DNA from: Fibrobacter sp.
GTDB lineage: Bacteria > Fibrobacterota > Fibrobacteria > Fibrobacterales > Fibrobacteraceae
Direction of reading: 5' to 3'
Length of the DNA: 64,000 nucleotides
NCBI GenBank assembly: GCA_017412605.1
Contig: JAFPWY010000009.1
Coordinates: 372,001-436,000, forward strand
The notes under the pieces are model-generated. The model was not told the origin of the DNA and ran no database searches. It was given only the letters and a program-made list of their open reading frames with translations. The position numbers and the translations under genes were made by a program. This document shows, piece by piece, positions 43,726-51,973 of the stretch; the stretch's first letter is position 1, and each line of letters starts with the position of its first letter.

Positions 43726-44289
43726 TCACACCGCAGTCGGTTTCGAAACGACCGGACGAATTCTCTTGCCACAAAGGGTGACGACGATTCCCGCCTGCGC
43801 GAACATGTAGTAAGCCGTATCGCGACTGTTGTTGAGCGTGGACTTGGGATCGTAATCGTCCTTGGTCACAAAGACTTCCGCAACGCCGGAAAGGCTCACG
43901 TCCAAGGCGCAGCGTTCGCACGGGAAACCGATGACATAGAGCTTGGAGCCTGGAGGAACCTTGCCGCGGGCATAGTGCAGCGCATTGATTTCGGCATGCA
44001 CCATGAAGGGGTACTTGTTCGCCTCGAACTCGTGGTGACTCAAAAGGTCACCCGTGTCGGCATCGAGCAGATCGTAAGCGAGTTTCTGCTTTTCGCGCGT
44101 GTAGGGGACCGTCTCGTCGTCAAATCCGGCCGGGGCGCCGTTATAGCCAGTGCTGATAACGCGGCCATCGGCGCTTACGAGCACTGCCCCCATCTGTGTA
44201 TTTTGGTCCTTGGACAGGCGAGCCTGCGCCACCATCATCTGGGTATAGACTTCATCACGGAGTTTTGTGCGAGTAGGATTCTTATTCAT
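43726..44289 (-). CDS. Deoxycytidylate (dCMP) deaminase family protein
   Basis: 187 residues. Zinc-deaminase motifs are H98-A-E100 in MVHAEINALHYA and C124/C127 in GFPCERCALDVS, with QMGAVLVSADGRVISTGYNG preceding. The ComEB/dCMP-deaminase group converts dCMP to dUMP for thymidylate synthesis. The ATG at 44289 has TATATT 7 nt upstream (leaderless type). No partner genes are close. Another nucleotide deaminase activity cannot be excluded. Confidence 0.88.
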   Translation of the reverse strand: MNKNPTRTKLRDEVYTQMMVAQARLSKDQNTQMGAVLVSADGRVISTGYNGAPAGFDDETVPYTREKQKLAYDLLDADTGDLLSHHEFEANKYPFMVHAEINALHYARGKVPPGSKLYVIGFPCERCALDVSLSGVAEVFVTKDDYDPKSTLNNSRDTAYYMFAQAGIVVTLCGKRIRPVVSKPTAV

Positions 44290-44400
44290 GCCAAGAAATA
44301 TAGTCAAAAAGGGCAAATGCAGACTCTAGCCGTGTTCAAAATGGCGCATAATTTCTATAATTGCTGTTTCGACGAATAACCCACTAAAAATGGCCCGTAT

Positions 44401-45561
44401 ATGGAAAAAAGCAACATCACAACAGACCGTTTTTTGTCTATCGACGACACCAGGATAATGAAGGCTATCGCCATCTGCTGCATGCTCATGCACCATCTCT
44501 GGAGTTTCCCTATTCGCATCGCAGGTGAACCGCTTAAGAACTTCTTCACGATATTCGGGATGCCTTCGACCCTGTATTTCGGTTTTTTCGGAAAGATCTG
44601 TGTTCCCATGTTCTTTTTCTTCGGCGGGTATGGCATCTACAAGAGGTCCATCGGCAAAAAGTACGATGTCGTAGGCAGGCTCAAGAAACTCTACATCGCC
44701 TACTGGAAGGTATTTCTCATCTTCATCCCCATCGGATTCATCTTCTTCTCGAACCAGGCGGCCTATAGCGGTGACGCCTTCATGTACACGCGTTTCGCCA
44801 AATTCTCGTCCAAGGAACTGATTTCCAACTTCCTGGGATTCACCTCGACCTACAGCAGGGAATGGTGGTTCCTCATCAGCTACGCATTCGCTCTCATCTC
44901 GTTCCCGCTCGTACGCGCCGTGATTGACCGGTTCTCCGCAAGAGTGAACATCTTCCTCGCCATCGTCGTCACCATCCTTTTGACAAACGTTTTCCCGGGA
45001 CTGAGCAAGAACCCGAACTTGGGCGTGCTCGCCACCAACTTCCTGTACCTCAAGTTCTTCTGCCAGATTGCTCCGTATGCGGCATGCTTCTGGATGGGCG
45101 CCGTCGTTGCACGGAACGGCCTTCTGGACAGGCTGAACGACGCCATGAAGGCAAACGGAATCTTGAACCCCCTGGTCGATATTGCCATCTGGGTGGCCAT
45201 CATCTTCTTGAGACAGACCGAACTCGGCGACAAGTTCGACATCTTCTACATTCCCGTCCTCACGGTAGCCACAATCGACCTGCTGAACAGAGTGAAACCC
45301 ATCCGCAAGGGATTCGTCCACCTGGGCAAGCAGAGCACGAACATGTGGCTTATCCACCCGTTCTGCTGCTACTATTTCGGAGCACTCGCAAAAATCGTCT
45401 CCGCGCCCAGGTACGCAGTACTCTCGTTACTGACCCTGATTGCCATGACCTATGCGTTATCGCTGCTGGTGAGCCTCTTCTGGGGAGGACTCGAACTCGC
45501 GTACGGGAAAGTCAAGGGGAAGATTTGTGGGAGGCGACGAGCGGTGAGCGATGAGCTGTGA
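44401..45561 (+). CDS. Acyltransferase family 3 (OafA/YrhL-like) membrane protein
   Basis: 386 residues with about ten membrane helices. The family start MKAIAICCMLMHHLWSFP carries the conserved histidine pair, and MFFFFGGYGIYKRS is the second typical helix. These enzymes O-acylate cell-envelope sugars at the membrane. A TATAAT-like box lies about 40 nt upstream. The C-terminal cytoplasmic tail (KGKICGRRRAVSDEL) is encoded by the first heptads of a 7-bp repeat array that continues past the stop codon, so the natural C-terminus may have been altered by repeat expansion. Confidence 0.85.
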   Translation: MEKSNITTDRFLSIDDTRIMKAIAICCMLMHHLWSFPIRIAGEPLKNFFTIFGMPSTLYFGFFGKICVPMFFFFGGYGIYKRSIGKKYDVVGRLKKLYIAYWKVFLIFIPIGFIFFSNQAAYSGDAFMYTRFAKFSSKELISNFLGFTSTYSREWWFLISYAFALISFPLVRAVIDRFSARVNIFLAIVVTILLTNVFPGLSKNPNLGVLATNFLYLKFFCQIAPYAACFWMGAVVARNGLLDRLNDAMKANGILNPLVDIAIWVAIIFLRQTELGDKFDIFYIPVLTVATIDLLNRVKPIRKGFVHLGKQSTNMWLIHPFCCYYFGALAKIVSAPRYAVLSLLTLIAMTYALSLLVSLFWGGLELAYGKVKGKICGRRRAVSDEL

Positions 45562-45697
45562 GCTATGAGCGGTGAGCTGCGAGCTGTGAGGCGCGAGGCT
45601 CGGGGCGCGAACACACTTCCTACTCCCTCACACCTCAAAGGCACGAAGTGCCGACCTCATCGCTCAAAGCTCAAAGCGACCGAAGGTCGCGACCTCA
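45534..45697. repeat. Heptanucleotide repeat array with two covarying hairpins
   Basis: From 45534 to 45610, eleven consecutive degenerate 7-mers of the form GCNRTGA (GCGACGA, GCGGTGA, GCGATGA, GCTGTGA ...). After a unique stretch come two short elements with the same layout, CTCAAA-stem-GAA-stem-GACCTCA: stem GGCAC/GTGCC at 45640-45652 and GCGACC/GGTCGC at 45676-45690. The array overlaps the 3' ends of both convergent genes (stop codons at 45559-45561 and 45695-45697). Confidence 0.8.
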
Positions 45698-46429
45698 CTC
45701 CACCTTGCGGCCTTTTTCGATAGCGTCGGCGAGGCTCATGCCGGTGAATTCCTGGGCGCTGAACCAACGGCCACTCTTCTTGTCGTCGAGCAGGACGGAA
45801 ACCATGGAACCCGGAATCACAGTTTCAGGAGCGTTGGGGGCATTCGGGCCACCGAGATCGGTGCGGAGCCAACCCGGGTCCATCACGTTCATCATCACGT
45901 CAGTGCCGTTCAGCTTGCAGGCGAAATCTTTAACAAACTTGGTGAGGGCGGCCTTCGCACAGGCGTAGCCCATCAGCTCAGGTTCGTTGGCGATGCCGCT
46001 CGTGGTGAGCTGCATGCGGCCAAAGCCGCGCTGGATCATGCCCGGCAAAAAGTGGTAGGCAATCTTTACAGGGGCGTAGAAGTTCACCGCCATCGCATGG
46101 TGGAAATCTTCCATCGTGTTAGTGAGGTAATCGGTAAAGTAGTGGCTCATGAGGCCCGCATTGTTGAACACGAGGTCCACCTGCACACCCCAACTGTCGA
46201 TTTCGGCGAGGGCCGCATCGATTTCAGCTTCGCTTTCGAGGTTGCAGCCCACGGCACGCACCTCGACGCCAAATTTCCTAATTTCTTCCATCACCGGTTC
46301 GGCATGGGCCTTGTCGCGCCCCTGCAAGATGATGTTCGCACCCAGCTTTGCCATTTCAATTGCAGTCAGGCGACCAACTCCTCGGCAGCCGCCAGTAACA
46401 AGGCACCAACGTCCCTTAACATCAATCAT
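45695..46429 (-). CDS. Short-chain dehydrogenase/reductase
   Basis: 244 residues, classical SDR: TGGCRGVG glycine motif near residue 13, NNAG strand (VFNNAGLMSHYF), catalytic Ser in LTTSGIANE and Tyr/Lys in YACAKAALTK. Substrate unknown; SDRs of this kind reduce ketones or oxidise alcohols with NAD(P). The ATG at 46429 follows AAGGGGATAG, a good Shine-Dalgarno. Its C-terminus (KGRKVE) is encoded within the heptad-repeat element, and its stop codon is part of the GTGAGGT unit. It is separated from hemC by 110 nt. Confidence 0.87.
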   Translation of the reverse strand: MIDVKGRWCLVTGGCRGVGRLTAIEMAKLGANIILQGRDKAHAEPVMEEIRKFGVEVRAVGCNLESEAEIDAALAEIDSWGVQVDLVFNNAGLMSHYFTDYLTNTMEDFHHAMAVNFYAPVKIAYHFLPGMIQRGFGRMQLTTSGIANEPELMGYACAKAALTKFVKDFACKLNGTDVMMNVMDPGWLRTDLGGPNAPNAPETVIPGSMVSVLLDDKKSGRWFSAQEFTGMSLADAIEKGRKVE

Positions 46430-46538
46430 AATCTATCCCCTTGGAAAAGGCCGCAAATGCGGCTCTTCGAAAAGATACACTAATCGGCGAGGCGAAACAT
46501 AACCCCGAGACAAGAATTCCGGTTACAACAGAAAACAG

Positions 46539-47519
46539 CTAAAGTTCTGCGAGAATCGCCTGCGCAAGGCGGATACCCAGGTCGCGGGCAGCAGCTATAC
46601 GGGCAGGCTCGTCGCCCTGCGGGATTTCGCAGGCCGCCTCGGCACGAAGGGACCGAGATGCAGTCCCGTCCCAATAAAATCCCCGAATAATCATTGTCCG
46701 GGATGCCGTCCCCTGTACGCCCGACGGCGAAGCGTCCTCGAATTCAGCAAAACTCGCCACGGGGAACTGGCAACCAGCATTGAGCGCCTTCAGGTACGCC
46801 ATCTCCGCGACGGCAATGCAGTAGGTGTCCGCATCGTTCACGCGGGAAAGGATGCCGGCGAGAGATTGCTTCGGGCTATCGCCGCAGTGACCGACGGAAC
46901 TCAGCGTCTCTATCGCAAGGATGCCCTGGCCCGATGCGGGGAGCATTTGTTCGGTGCTAAAATATTCCGTCACCTGGCCTTCAAGCCCCATGCGCTTGAG
47001 CCCAGCAGCGGCAAGCACCACGCCATCCAATTCCTCGAGTTTCGAGAGGCGCGTCTGGATGTTCCCGCGGATGGGCACGTATTCCAAATCCGGACGGAGC
47101 GATTTCAGTTGCGCCACCCGGCGGATGCTCCCAGTACCGATGCGCGCACCGGTCGGCAATTCCATGAACTTCAAGCCTTCCACTCCCCCACGGGCAATAA
47201 AGGCATCGCGGGGGTCTTCGCGCTTGAGGACTGCGGCCAGTTTGAATTCCGGCATGACTTCGGCAGGCATGTCCTTGAGGCTATGCACTGCAATATCGGC
47301 GCGACCTTCGAGCAAAGCGACTTCGAGTTCCTTGATAAACACGCCCTTGCCACCAAAACTCGCCAGCGACTTGTCAAGACGGCGGTCGCCCTCGGTCGTC
47401 ATCGGTACGAGTTCGTATGCAAGGCCCGGATTGGCCGACACGATGGCTTCGGCGACCAGCGTCGTCTGGGCCTGGGCCAAGGCACTTTTGCGAGTGGCGA
47501 TACGGAGAAGCTCGGCCAT
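46539..47519 (-). CDS. hemC: Hydroxymethylbilane synthase (porphobilinogen deaminase)
   Basis: 326 residues. Family motifs: LRIATRKSALAQAQT, SLKDMPAEVMP, the arginine-rich GTGSIRRVAQL and RGNIQTRLSKL, and the dipyrromethane-binding cysteine in LNAGCQFPVASF. It assembles four porphobilinogens into hydroxymethylbilane. The ATG at 47519 overlaps the hemA stop codon (TAATG), so the two are translationally coupled. The frame is open to 47540, but that lies inside hemA. Together they supply uroporphyrinogen precursors for the siroheme-type haem genes at 50884-53134. Confidence 0.95.
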   Translation of the reverse strand: MAELLRIATRKSALAQAQTTLVAEAIVSANPGLAYELVPMTTEGDRRLDKSLASFGGKGVFIKELEVALLEGRADIAVHSLKDMPAEVMPEFKLAAVLKREDPRDAFIARGGVEGLKFMELPTGARIGTGSIRRVAQLKSLRPDLEYVPIRGNIQTRLSKLEELDGVVLAAAGLKRMGLEGQVTEYFSTEQMLPASGQGILAIETLSSVGHCGDSPKQSLAGILSRVNDADTYCIAVAEMAYLKALNAGCQFPVASFAEFEDASPSGVQGTASRTMIIRGFYWDGTASRSLRAEAACEIPQGDEPARIAAARDLGIRLAQAILAEL

Positions 47520-48757
47520 TACTTGCCTCCACGAAGGCAACGGAGGTATGTCCGCACATCATCGAGCGGATTGCATTCCTTTACCTTGTACAAATACTCG
47601 TTCACCATTTTCTTGGCAAAACGCACGTACATCATCTGGATGCGGCTGCGGTCGACTTCCGATACTTCGGGCAACGAACGCAACAGCTTTTCGCATTCCA
47701 TGTCGGCCGACTGCACCGTCTTTTCGGCAAGCAGGTGAATTTCCTTCGCAATGTCATCCATACGGTACCACTGCAAAAATTCGTCCAGGCCTTCCTTCAA
47801 AATTTTCTGCGCCGCTTCCAGTTCGACCATGCGCAAGCGGCGGTTCTCGGAGACAATCTTTTCGAGGTCGTCGACGCACACGTACTGCACGCCGGGGAGT
47901 TCTCCGATGGAGGCTTCGGCATTGCGCGGGCTACCGAGGTCGATGACAAGGCGCGCGGCCTTATTTGCATTTGCGCCCCCGATCGCTTCGGCAAAATCCT
48001 TCTTCGTGACAATCGGTTCCTGGCAGGCGCTGCACAAAATCACAACATCGCACTGGCCGAACACCTGGTAACGGTCTTCGAACTTGACGGGAGTGAGCAC
48101 GTCAGCAAATTTCTGGGCATTCGCGAACGTCCTGCTGCTCGCAAAAATCTTCGTCGTATTTTCCTGCACGTACTTGAGCATGAGAGAGCCCATCTCGCCC
48201 AAGCCCACGATATACACCGTACGGTTTTCGAGGTCATCGAAGGAATGCTGCACCTGCTTCATCGCCAAGAACGGGATGTTGCAACTGAGCTTGCTCAAGT
48301 TGGTCTCCGTCTTGATGCGCTTGGTCGTATGGATTGCGCCCTGGAACAACTTGTTCAGGCTGTTGCCCGTCGCCCCGAACTTGAGGGCGGTCTCGTAAGC
48401 GCGGCCAATCTGGTGCAAAATCTGGTCTTCGCCCATCGCCACGGAATCAAGCCCCGCGCACACGTTCATCACGTGGTGGGCCACTTCGTCACCCGACTTG
48501 AAATAGAAAAACTTCGCAAAATCTTCGTAGCTTTGGTGAGCCAGGTCGCACACGTAGCGCACAAGTTCCGCCTCGCCAATGTCACGGTCCGATGCCACGT
48601 AGACCTCGGTACGGTTGCAAGTTGCCAAAATCAGGAGCTCGTCAAAAGGAGAATGGGCAAGCGCTTCCGACTTCACATCCATCGGGATGTAGAACTTCTC
48701 GCGAACTGCGATTTCGGCCACCTTGTGGCTCATACCTGCCATGTAAATCTTGCGCAT
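47519..48757 (-). CDS. hemA: Glutamyl-tRNA reductase
   Basis: 412 residues. The catalytic cysteine C47 lies in ILATCNRTEVY; MGEDQILHQIGRAYE and the NADPH-binding VYIVGLGEMGSLM follow; the C-terminal helical dimerisation domain ends at GGK. It reduces glutamyl-tRNA to glutamate-1-semialdehyde, the first step of C5 tetrapyrrole synthesis. No Shine-Dalgarno is seen; TAATTT lies about 6 nt before the ATG. It is coupled to hemC. Confidence 0.95.
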   Translation of the reverse strand: MRKIYMAGMSHKVAEIAVREKFYIPMDVKSEALAHSPFDELLILATCNRTEVYVASDRDIGEAELVRYVCDLAHQSYEDFAKFFYFKSGDEVAHHVMNVCAGLDSVAMGEDQILHQIGRAYETALKFGATGNSLNKLFQGAIHTTKRIKTETNLSKLSCNIPFLAMKQVQHSFDDLENRTVYIVGLGEMGSLMLKYVQENTTKIFASSRTFANAQKFADVLTPVKFEDRYQVFGQCDVVILCSACQEPIVTKKDFAEAIGGANANKAARLVIDLGSPRNAEASIGELPGVQYVCVDDLEKIVSENRRLRMVELEAAQKILKEGLDEFLQWYRMDDIAKEIHLLAEKTVQSADMECEKLLRSLPEVSEVDRSRIQMMYVRFAKKMVNEYLYKVKECNPLDDVRTYLRCLRGGK

Positions 48758-48774
48758 GTTCCAAAATTAGAAAA

Positions 48775-50013
48775 TTAGAGATGGCCATCAATCCAGTCGA
48801 AGCGTTCCTTCATCCACTGAATCATGGTTTCCACGGCTTCGTCATAGGAATCGTACGGGTCCTTAAGAGCCCAGTTTTCGGTATTCCGTATAACTGGCCA
48901 ACGTTTGTATTCGTTCTTGATAGCCTTTTCGATTATTGAACGGTATACGGGGACACTGTCTATCAGTGCACGGAACTTGTCCCGATTCGCCACCCAGTAG
49001 TCTTTCGCCAAGTCCTTCATGCCGGGAACCCAAAAAATTCTTGCATACCAGCTGTAATTCCGAATGTACCACAACGATGACGGTTTGACATCATCTCGCG
49101 ATTCGTTTCCAAAGGACAGGTCAAAATCCCACACCGGACCAAAATGAATCGACCCACCCTTTTCCCAAGTCATGTAGATACTTCTCGCAAAGTTGCCGTC
49201 CTCGTTTTTCGAGTATTCCTGAATCCAATAAAAGAGCACGAAATCATTCAAGTCAATCCATTCCGAAAGGTCGGAGGTTTTCCATCCAGAATTACTCAAA
49301 TAGTATTCAAAGTCATTCAAATGCCATAACAGCATGTTCCTAGACATTTCAGACAAATTTTTCGGAGATTTGATATGGAAGATATTGCCTTCATTCGTTA
49401 CGATATAGGGATCGTCATATTTCTTGTCCCCTTCCTTCTCGAAAAGGAAACTCGAATCGTTCTCCGGAATATTGACACGATTTTTTCCCACCTTAATCGA
49501 TTCGGTAAGGAGAAACAGACCCTTGTACTCGCGATTCAAGTAAAGTTCAACAAAATGGACCTTGGGCGTATAGCTAGCCCCGAGCCATTCCGAGAGCCTG
49601 TACGCCATATAATTTCTAAGGTGAGTCTTGTCGCCAAAATTCCCGACAAGAGCCCAGTCCCGGTTCTTGGGCATACCGAACAAAGAAACCTTGTCCGAAA
49701 ACTCCAGTTTCATTCCAAATTTGGGCATCTTGAAACTCGAATTTCCACGACCGCGGACAGTCAACTCGAGCACCTCGCTTTCCGGTTCACTTTCGCCATA
49801 AATCTGAAAATGGGAGGGATGCAGAGTTTCGCGATCACGAATGCGGGCAAAGTCCTCCGTCTCTATGACAATCCTCGGGAGCCCTGCATAAGGATACTCC
49901 GAATCGTCCAACGGCAAATAGTCCGGATGGTCTTCCGTTTCAGCCCAAAAGCATCCACTCAATGCGATGGATGCGTAAAGCAAAAAAAACGGAATGAACC
50001 AAGTTCGTTGCAT
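48775..50013 (-). CDS. CotH-kinase-domain lipoprotein
   Basis: 412 residues. Signal with lipobox LSGC. The CotH atypical-kinase fold spans about 60-400: VRGRGNSSFKMPK, LVGNFGDKTHLRNYMAYRLS, VHFVELYLNREYKGLFLLTE (VAIK-like strand replaced by the family pattern), and the metal-binding-type FGPVWDFDLSFGNES near residue 300. CotH proteins phosphorylate serines of partner proteins in spore coats and elsewhere; here the substrate would be an envelope or secreted protein. It lies 17 nt after hemA on the same strand, with TATTTT 9 nt before the ATG. Kinase activity is inferred. Confidence 0.82.
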   Translation of the reverse strand: MQRTWFIPFFLLYASIALSGCFWAETEDHPDYLPLDDSEYPYAGLPRIVIETEDFARIRDRETLHPSHFQIYGESEPESEVLELTVRGRGNSSFKMPKFGMKLEFSDKVSLFGMPKNRDWALVGNFGDKTHLRNYMAYRLSEWLGASYTPKVHFVELYLNREYKGLFLLTESIKVGKNRVNIPENDSSFLFEKEGDKKYDDPYIVTNEGNIFHIKSPKNLSEMSRNMLLWHLNDFEYYLSNSGWKTSDLSEWIDLNDFVLFYWIQEYSKNEDGNFARSIYMTWEKGGSIHFGPVWDFDLSFGNESRDDVKPSSLWYIRNYSWYARIFWVPGMKDLAKDYWVANRDKFRALIDSVPVYRSIIEKAIKNEYKRWPVIRNTENWALKDPYDSYDEAVETMIQWMKERFDWIDGHL

Positions 50014-50066
50014 AGAGCCAAGAAAATAAAAAATTTTTCGAGCAAGGCTTTTTATATTTTGGCATC

Positions 50067-50876
50067 ATGTTCAAGTTTAGCAGTTTACTCCTAATCCTTT
50101 GTCCCATTGCCATCTGGGCTACGGAGACTCTGCATTCCGTTCATCCGCCAAGGACATCCCTATCCACAGCTGGAATTTTTGAACTGATCGATGACGTGTA
50201 CAGCACCGATGCAGCACTATCACTGGAAGTTGCCCCCATCGAGTGGATTGGCCTGTACACAGACGCCTCGTTCCGCTTCATGAGCTACAGCTACGAGATG
50301 TCCGTCAAGGGATACGAACACAACTACTGCAACCTGCATGTCAACGGCTTCAACGAAACATATCTAGGAGCAAAAGCTACCATTCTGGATCACTTCGGAC
50401 TGGACATCAACTGGAGATTCCCTCCCGGGGAAGGTTCACAAAAGAACCGGTTCCATCGCCTGAACGTAGAGCCCTTCGCGTTCATGAACATCCGCAAGAA
50501 CCTGCTCGGAGGCATTTCACTTCGCTACAACACCTTCCTCGAAGATGCAAACTACAAGCCGGGCGACGAAATCGGTGCAAAAGGATCGTTTATCTTCAAA
50601 TTCTTCTGGAACGAATACTTGTTAACCGGATGGACGCTAGAAAGTATTTTCCTATTCCAGGCCAGGATACAAAGTTCCGAGAACCACAACATGAAAAAGC
50701 CCTATCAAGACATGAAGGACAAGTACCAGGGTACAAAAATGAAGTTTGAGCTGACCCGGCATTTTGACATGTTCAGCAAGCACGTAGGGCTCGGCATCAT
50801 TTATGAAATGAATAATGGCACGCTGTTCGGATTCGAAACGGGACACCGGATCGGATTAGGACTGACAATGCCGTAA
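50067..50876 (+). CDS. Putative outer-membrane beta-barrel protein
   Basis: 269 residues with a Sec signal peptide (MFKFSSLLLILCPIAIWATE). The mature part consists of alternating polar/hydrophobic strands (ALSLEVAPIEWIGLYTDASF, HFGLDINWRF, LLGGISLRYNTFL, SFIFKFFWNEYLLTGWTLES) ending in LGLTMP, consistent with a small barrel. No family recognised. TATATT ends 8 nt before the ATG. It is transcribed divergently from the CotH lipoprotein gene across a 53-nt gap, and convergently with the AhbA/B gene (stop codons 7 nt apart). Confidence 0.72.
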   Translation: MFKFSSLLLILCPIAIWATETLHSVHPPRTSLSTAGIFELIDDVYSTDAALSLEVAPIEWIGLYTDASFRFMSYSYEMSVKGYEHNYCNLHVNGFNETYLGAKATILDHFGLDINWRFPPGEGSQKNRFHRLNVEPFAFMNIRKNLLGGISLRYNTFLEDANYKPGDEIGAKGSFIFKFFWNEYLLTGWTLESIFLFQARIQSSENHNMKKPYQDMKDKYQGTKMKFELTRHFDMFSKHVGLGIIYEMNNGTLFGFETGHRIGLGLTMP

Positions 50877-50883
50877 GCCGTTT

Positions 50884-51888
50884 TTAGGCGAAGAACACAA
50901 AACTCGTCTTCTTGAGTTCGCGCACGGAATAGAGCACAACATAATCGGGATTGCCAATCGACGCGGCAGCCTCCTTGACATAGCGGTCCAGCATCTCGGC
51001 AGACTGCGCATGCATCATAGCATAAAGCGTGTACGGGAAGCCCTCGAACCCCGGCCGTTCATAGCAATGCGAGACAAAGGGATTATTCGCCAGAACCGAG
51101 CCTCTATCGTCTTTCGAATCTCGCTTTTCGCCTAAGCCAAAGCAGACCATCGCATTGTAGGCAAAGCCAGCTTCCTGATGCCGGAGGATTGCACCGAATC
51201 GGCGCATTCTCTTTTGGGAAAGATCATCGCGGAGTTGTTCACACAAAACGCCCCAGTCCTTAAAAGGCGTGAGCGTGTGCGGGATGTCGGTACACGCAAC
51301 GCGGATGCGGGCCCGGTCGGAATCGGACAAAACGCGGGCAGGAGATTGCTTCCGCCACGCTTCGCTCGCGGCAGGCTCTAAATTCACCGCTCGCAATGGC
51401 AAGCCAGAATTTAGCGCACCAGCGCCCATCACCGTGTTTATCTTGAACTTCTTTGTCGCAGAGAGAATATGCACATCATGCAAGTCCGTGCTTGCGCAAA
51501 GTCTATCCACTATCCTGCGGATTTCGTCTTCGGACTGAGCGATGACGGTAAACCATACATTATATTCGTGGGAGCGAACGTAATTGTGGGTAATCGCCGG
51601 AATCTCGTTAACCGCAGCCGCAAACTTGTCGAGGGTCAAATCGTCTGCAGCGCCTGTCGCAACCGTCGGCACCTTCCCCGCACAAAGGCGCGAAATAAAG
51701 CCGAGCGCCTTGGAATCGTACACTCCACCGATACGGCGGATAACACCTGACTGCCGCAGGTTCTCGACCGCCTCGAAGACGGACTGTTCATCAGAACCGA
51801 GCTGTTCCGCGAGCACCTTGTACGGGCGCTCTTCCAGCGGGAAAGCGTCCTGAATGACAGAGAGAAGACGCTGTTCAAGTTCAGTCAT
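50884..51888 (-). CDS. Fused AhbA/AhbB-type siroheme decarboxylase (Lrp/AsnC-like)
   Basis: 334 residues, two Lrp-like units in one chain. Unit 1 has a winged-helix start and RRIGGVYDSKALGFIS, LCAGKV; unit 2 has MRRFGAILRHQEAGFAYNAMV. These motifs match AhbA and AhbB (NirD/L group), which decarboxylate siroheme to 12,18-didecarboxysiroheme; usually they are two proteins. The ATG at 51888 is chosen for homology; the frame is open to 51951 but that runs into repeats. It lies just downstream of the AhbD-like radical SAM gene, from which it is separated by a hairpin/heptad element. It should not be read as a simple transcription factor. Confidence 0.88.
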   Translation of the reverse strand: MTELEQRLLSVIQDAFPLEERPYKVLAEQLGSDEQSVFEAVENLRQSGVIRRIGGVYDSKALGFISRLCAGKVPTVATGAADDLTLDKFAAAVNEIPAITHNYVRSHEYNVWFTVIAQSEDEIRRIVDRLCASTDLHDVHILSATKKFKINTVMGAGALNSGLPLRAVNLEPAASEAWRKQSPARVLSDSDRARIRVACTDIPHTLTPFKDWGVLCEQLRDDLSQKRMRRFGAILRHQEAGFAYNAMVCFGLGEKRDSKDDRGSVLANNPFVSHCYERPGFEGFPYTLYAMMHAQSAEMLDRYVKEAAASIGNPDYVVLYSVRELKKTSFVFFA

Positions 51889-51895
51889 ATTCAAT

Positions 51896-51973
51896 GTGAA
51901 GTGAGAAGTGAAAAACTGATTGATAATTGATAATTTCACATCATCCATCATCCATTATCAATTATCCATTAAT
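51896..51973. repeat. Second heptanucleotide repeat site with 13-bp inverted repeat
   Basis: About eleven degenerate 7-mers cover the gap between the radical SAM and AhbA/B genes: GTGAAGT, GAGAAGT ... then CATCATC, CATCATC, CATTATC, AATTATC, CATTAAT. GATAATTGATAAT at 51922-51934 is the perfect complement of ATTATCAATTATC at 51954-51966, so the region can fold. The radical SAM stop codon (51964-51962) lies inside. Confidence 0.75.

Noticed and set aside
50884-51888. Lrp/AsnC transcription regulator
   Set aside because: Motifs RRIGG and RRFGAILRH and the radical SAM neighbour identify siroheme decarboxylase instead.
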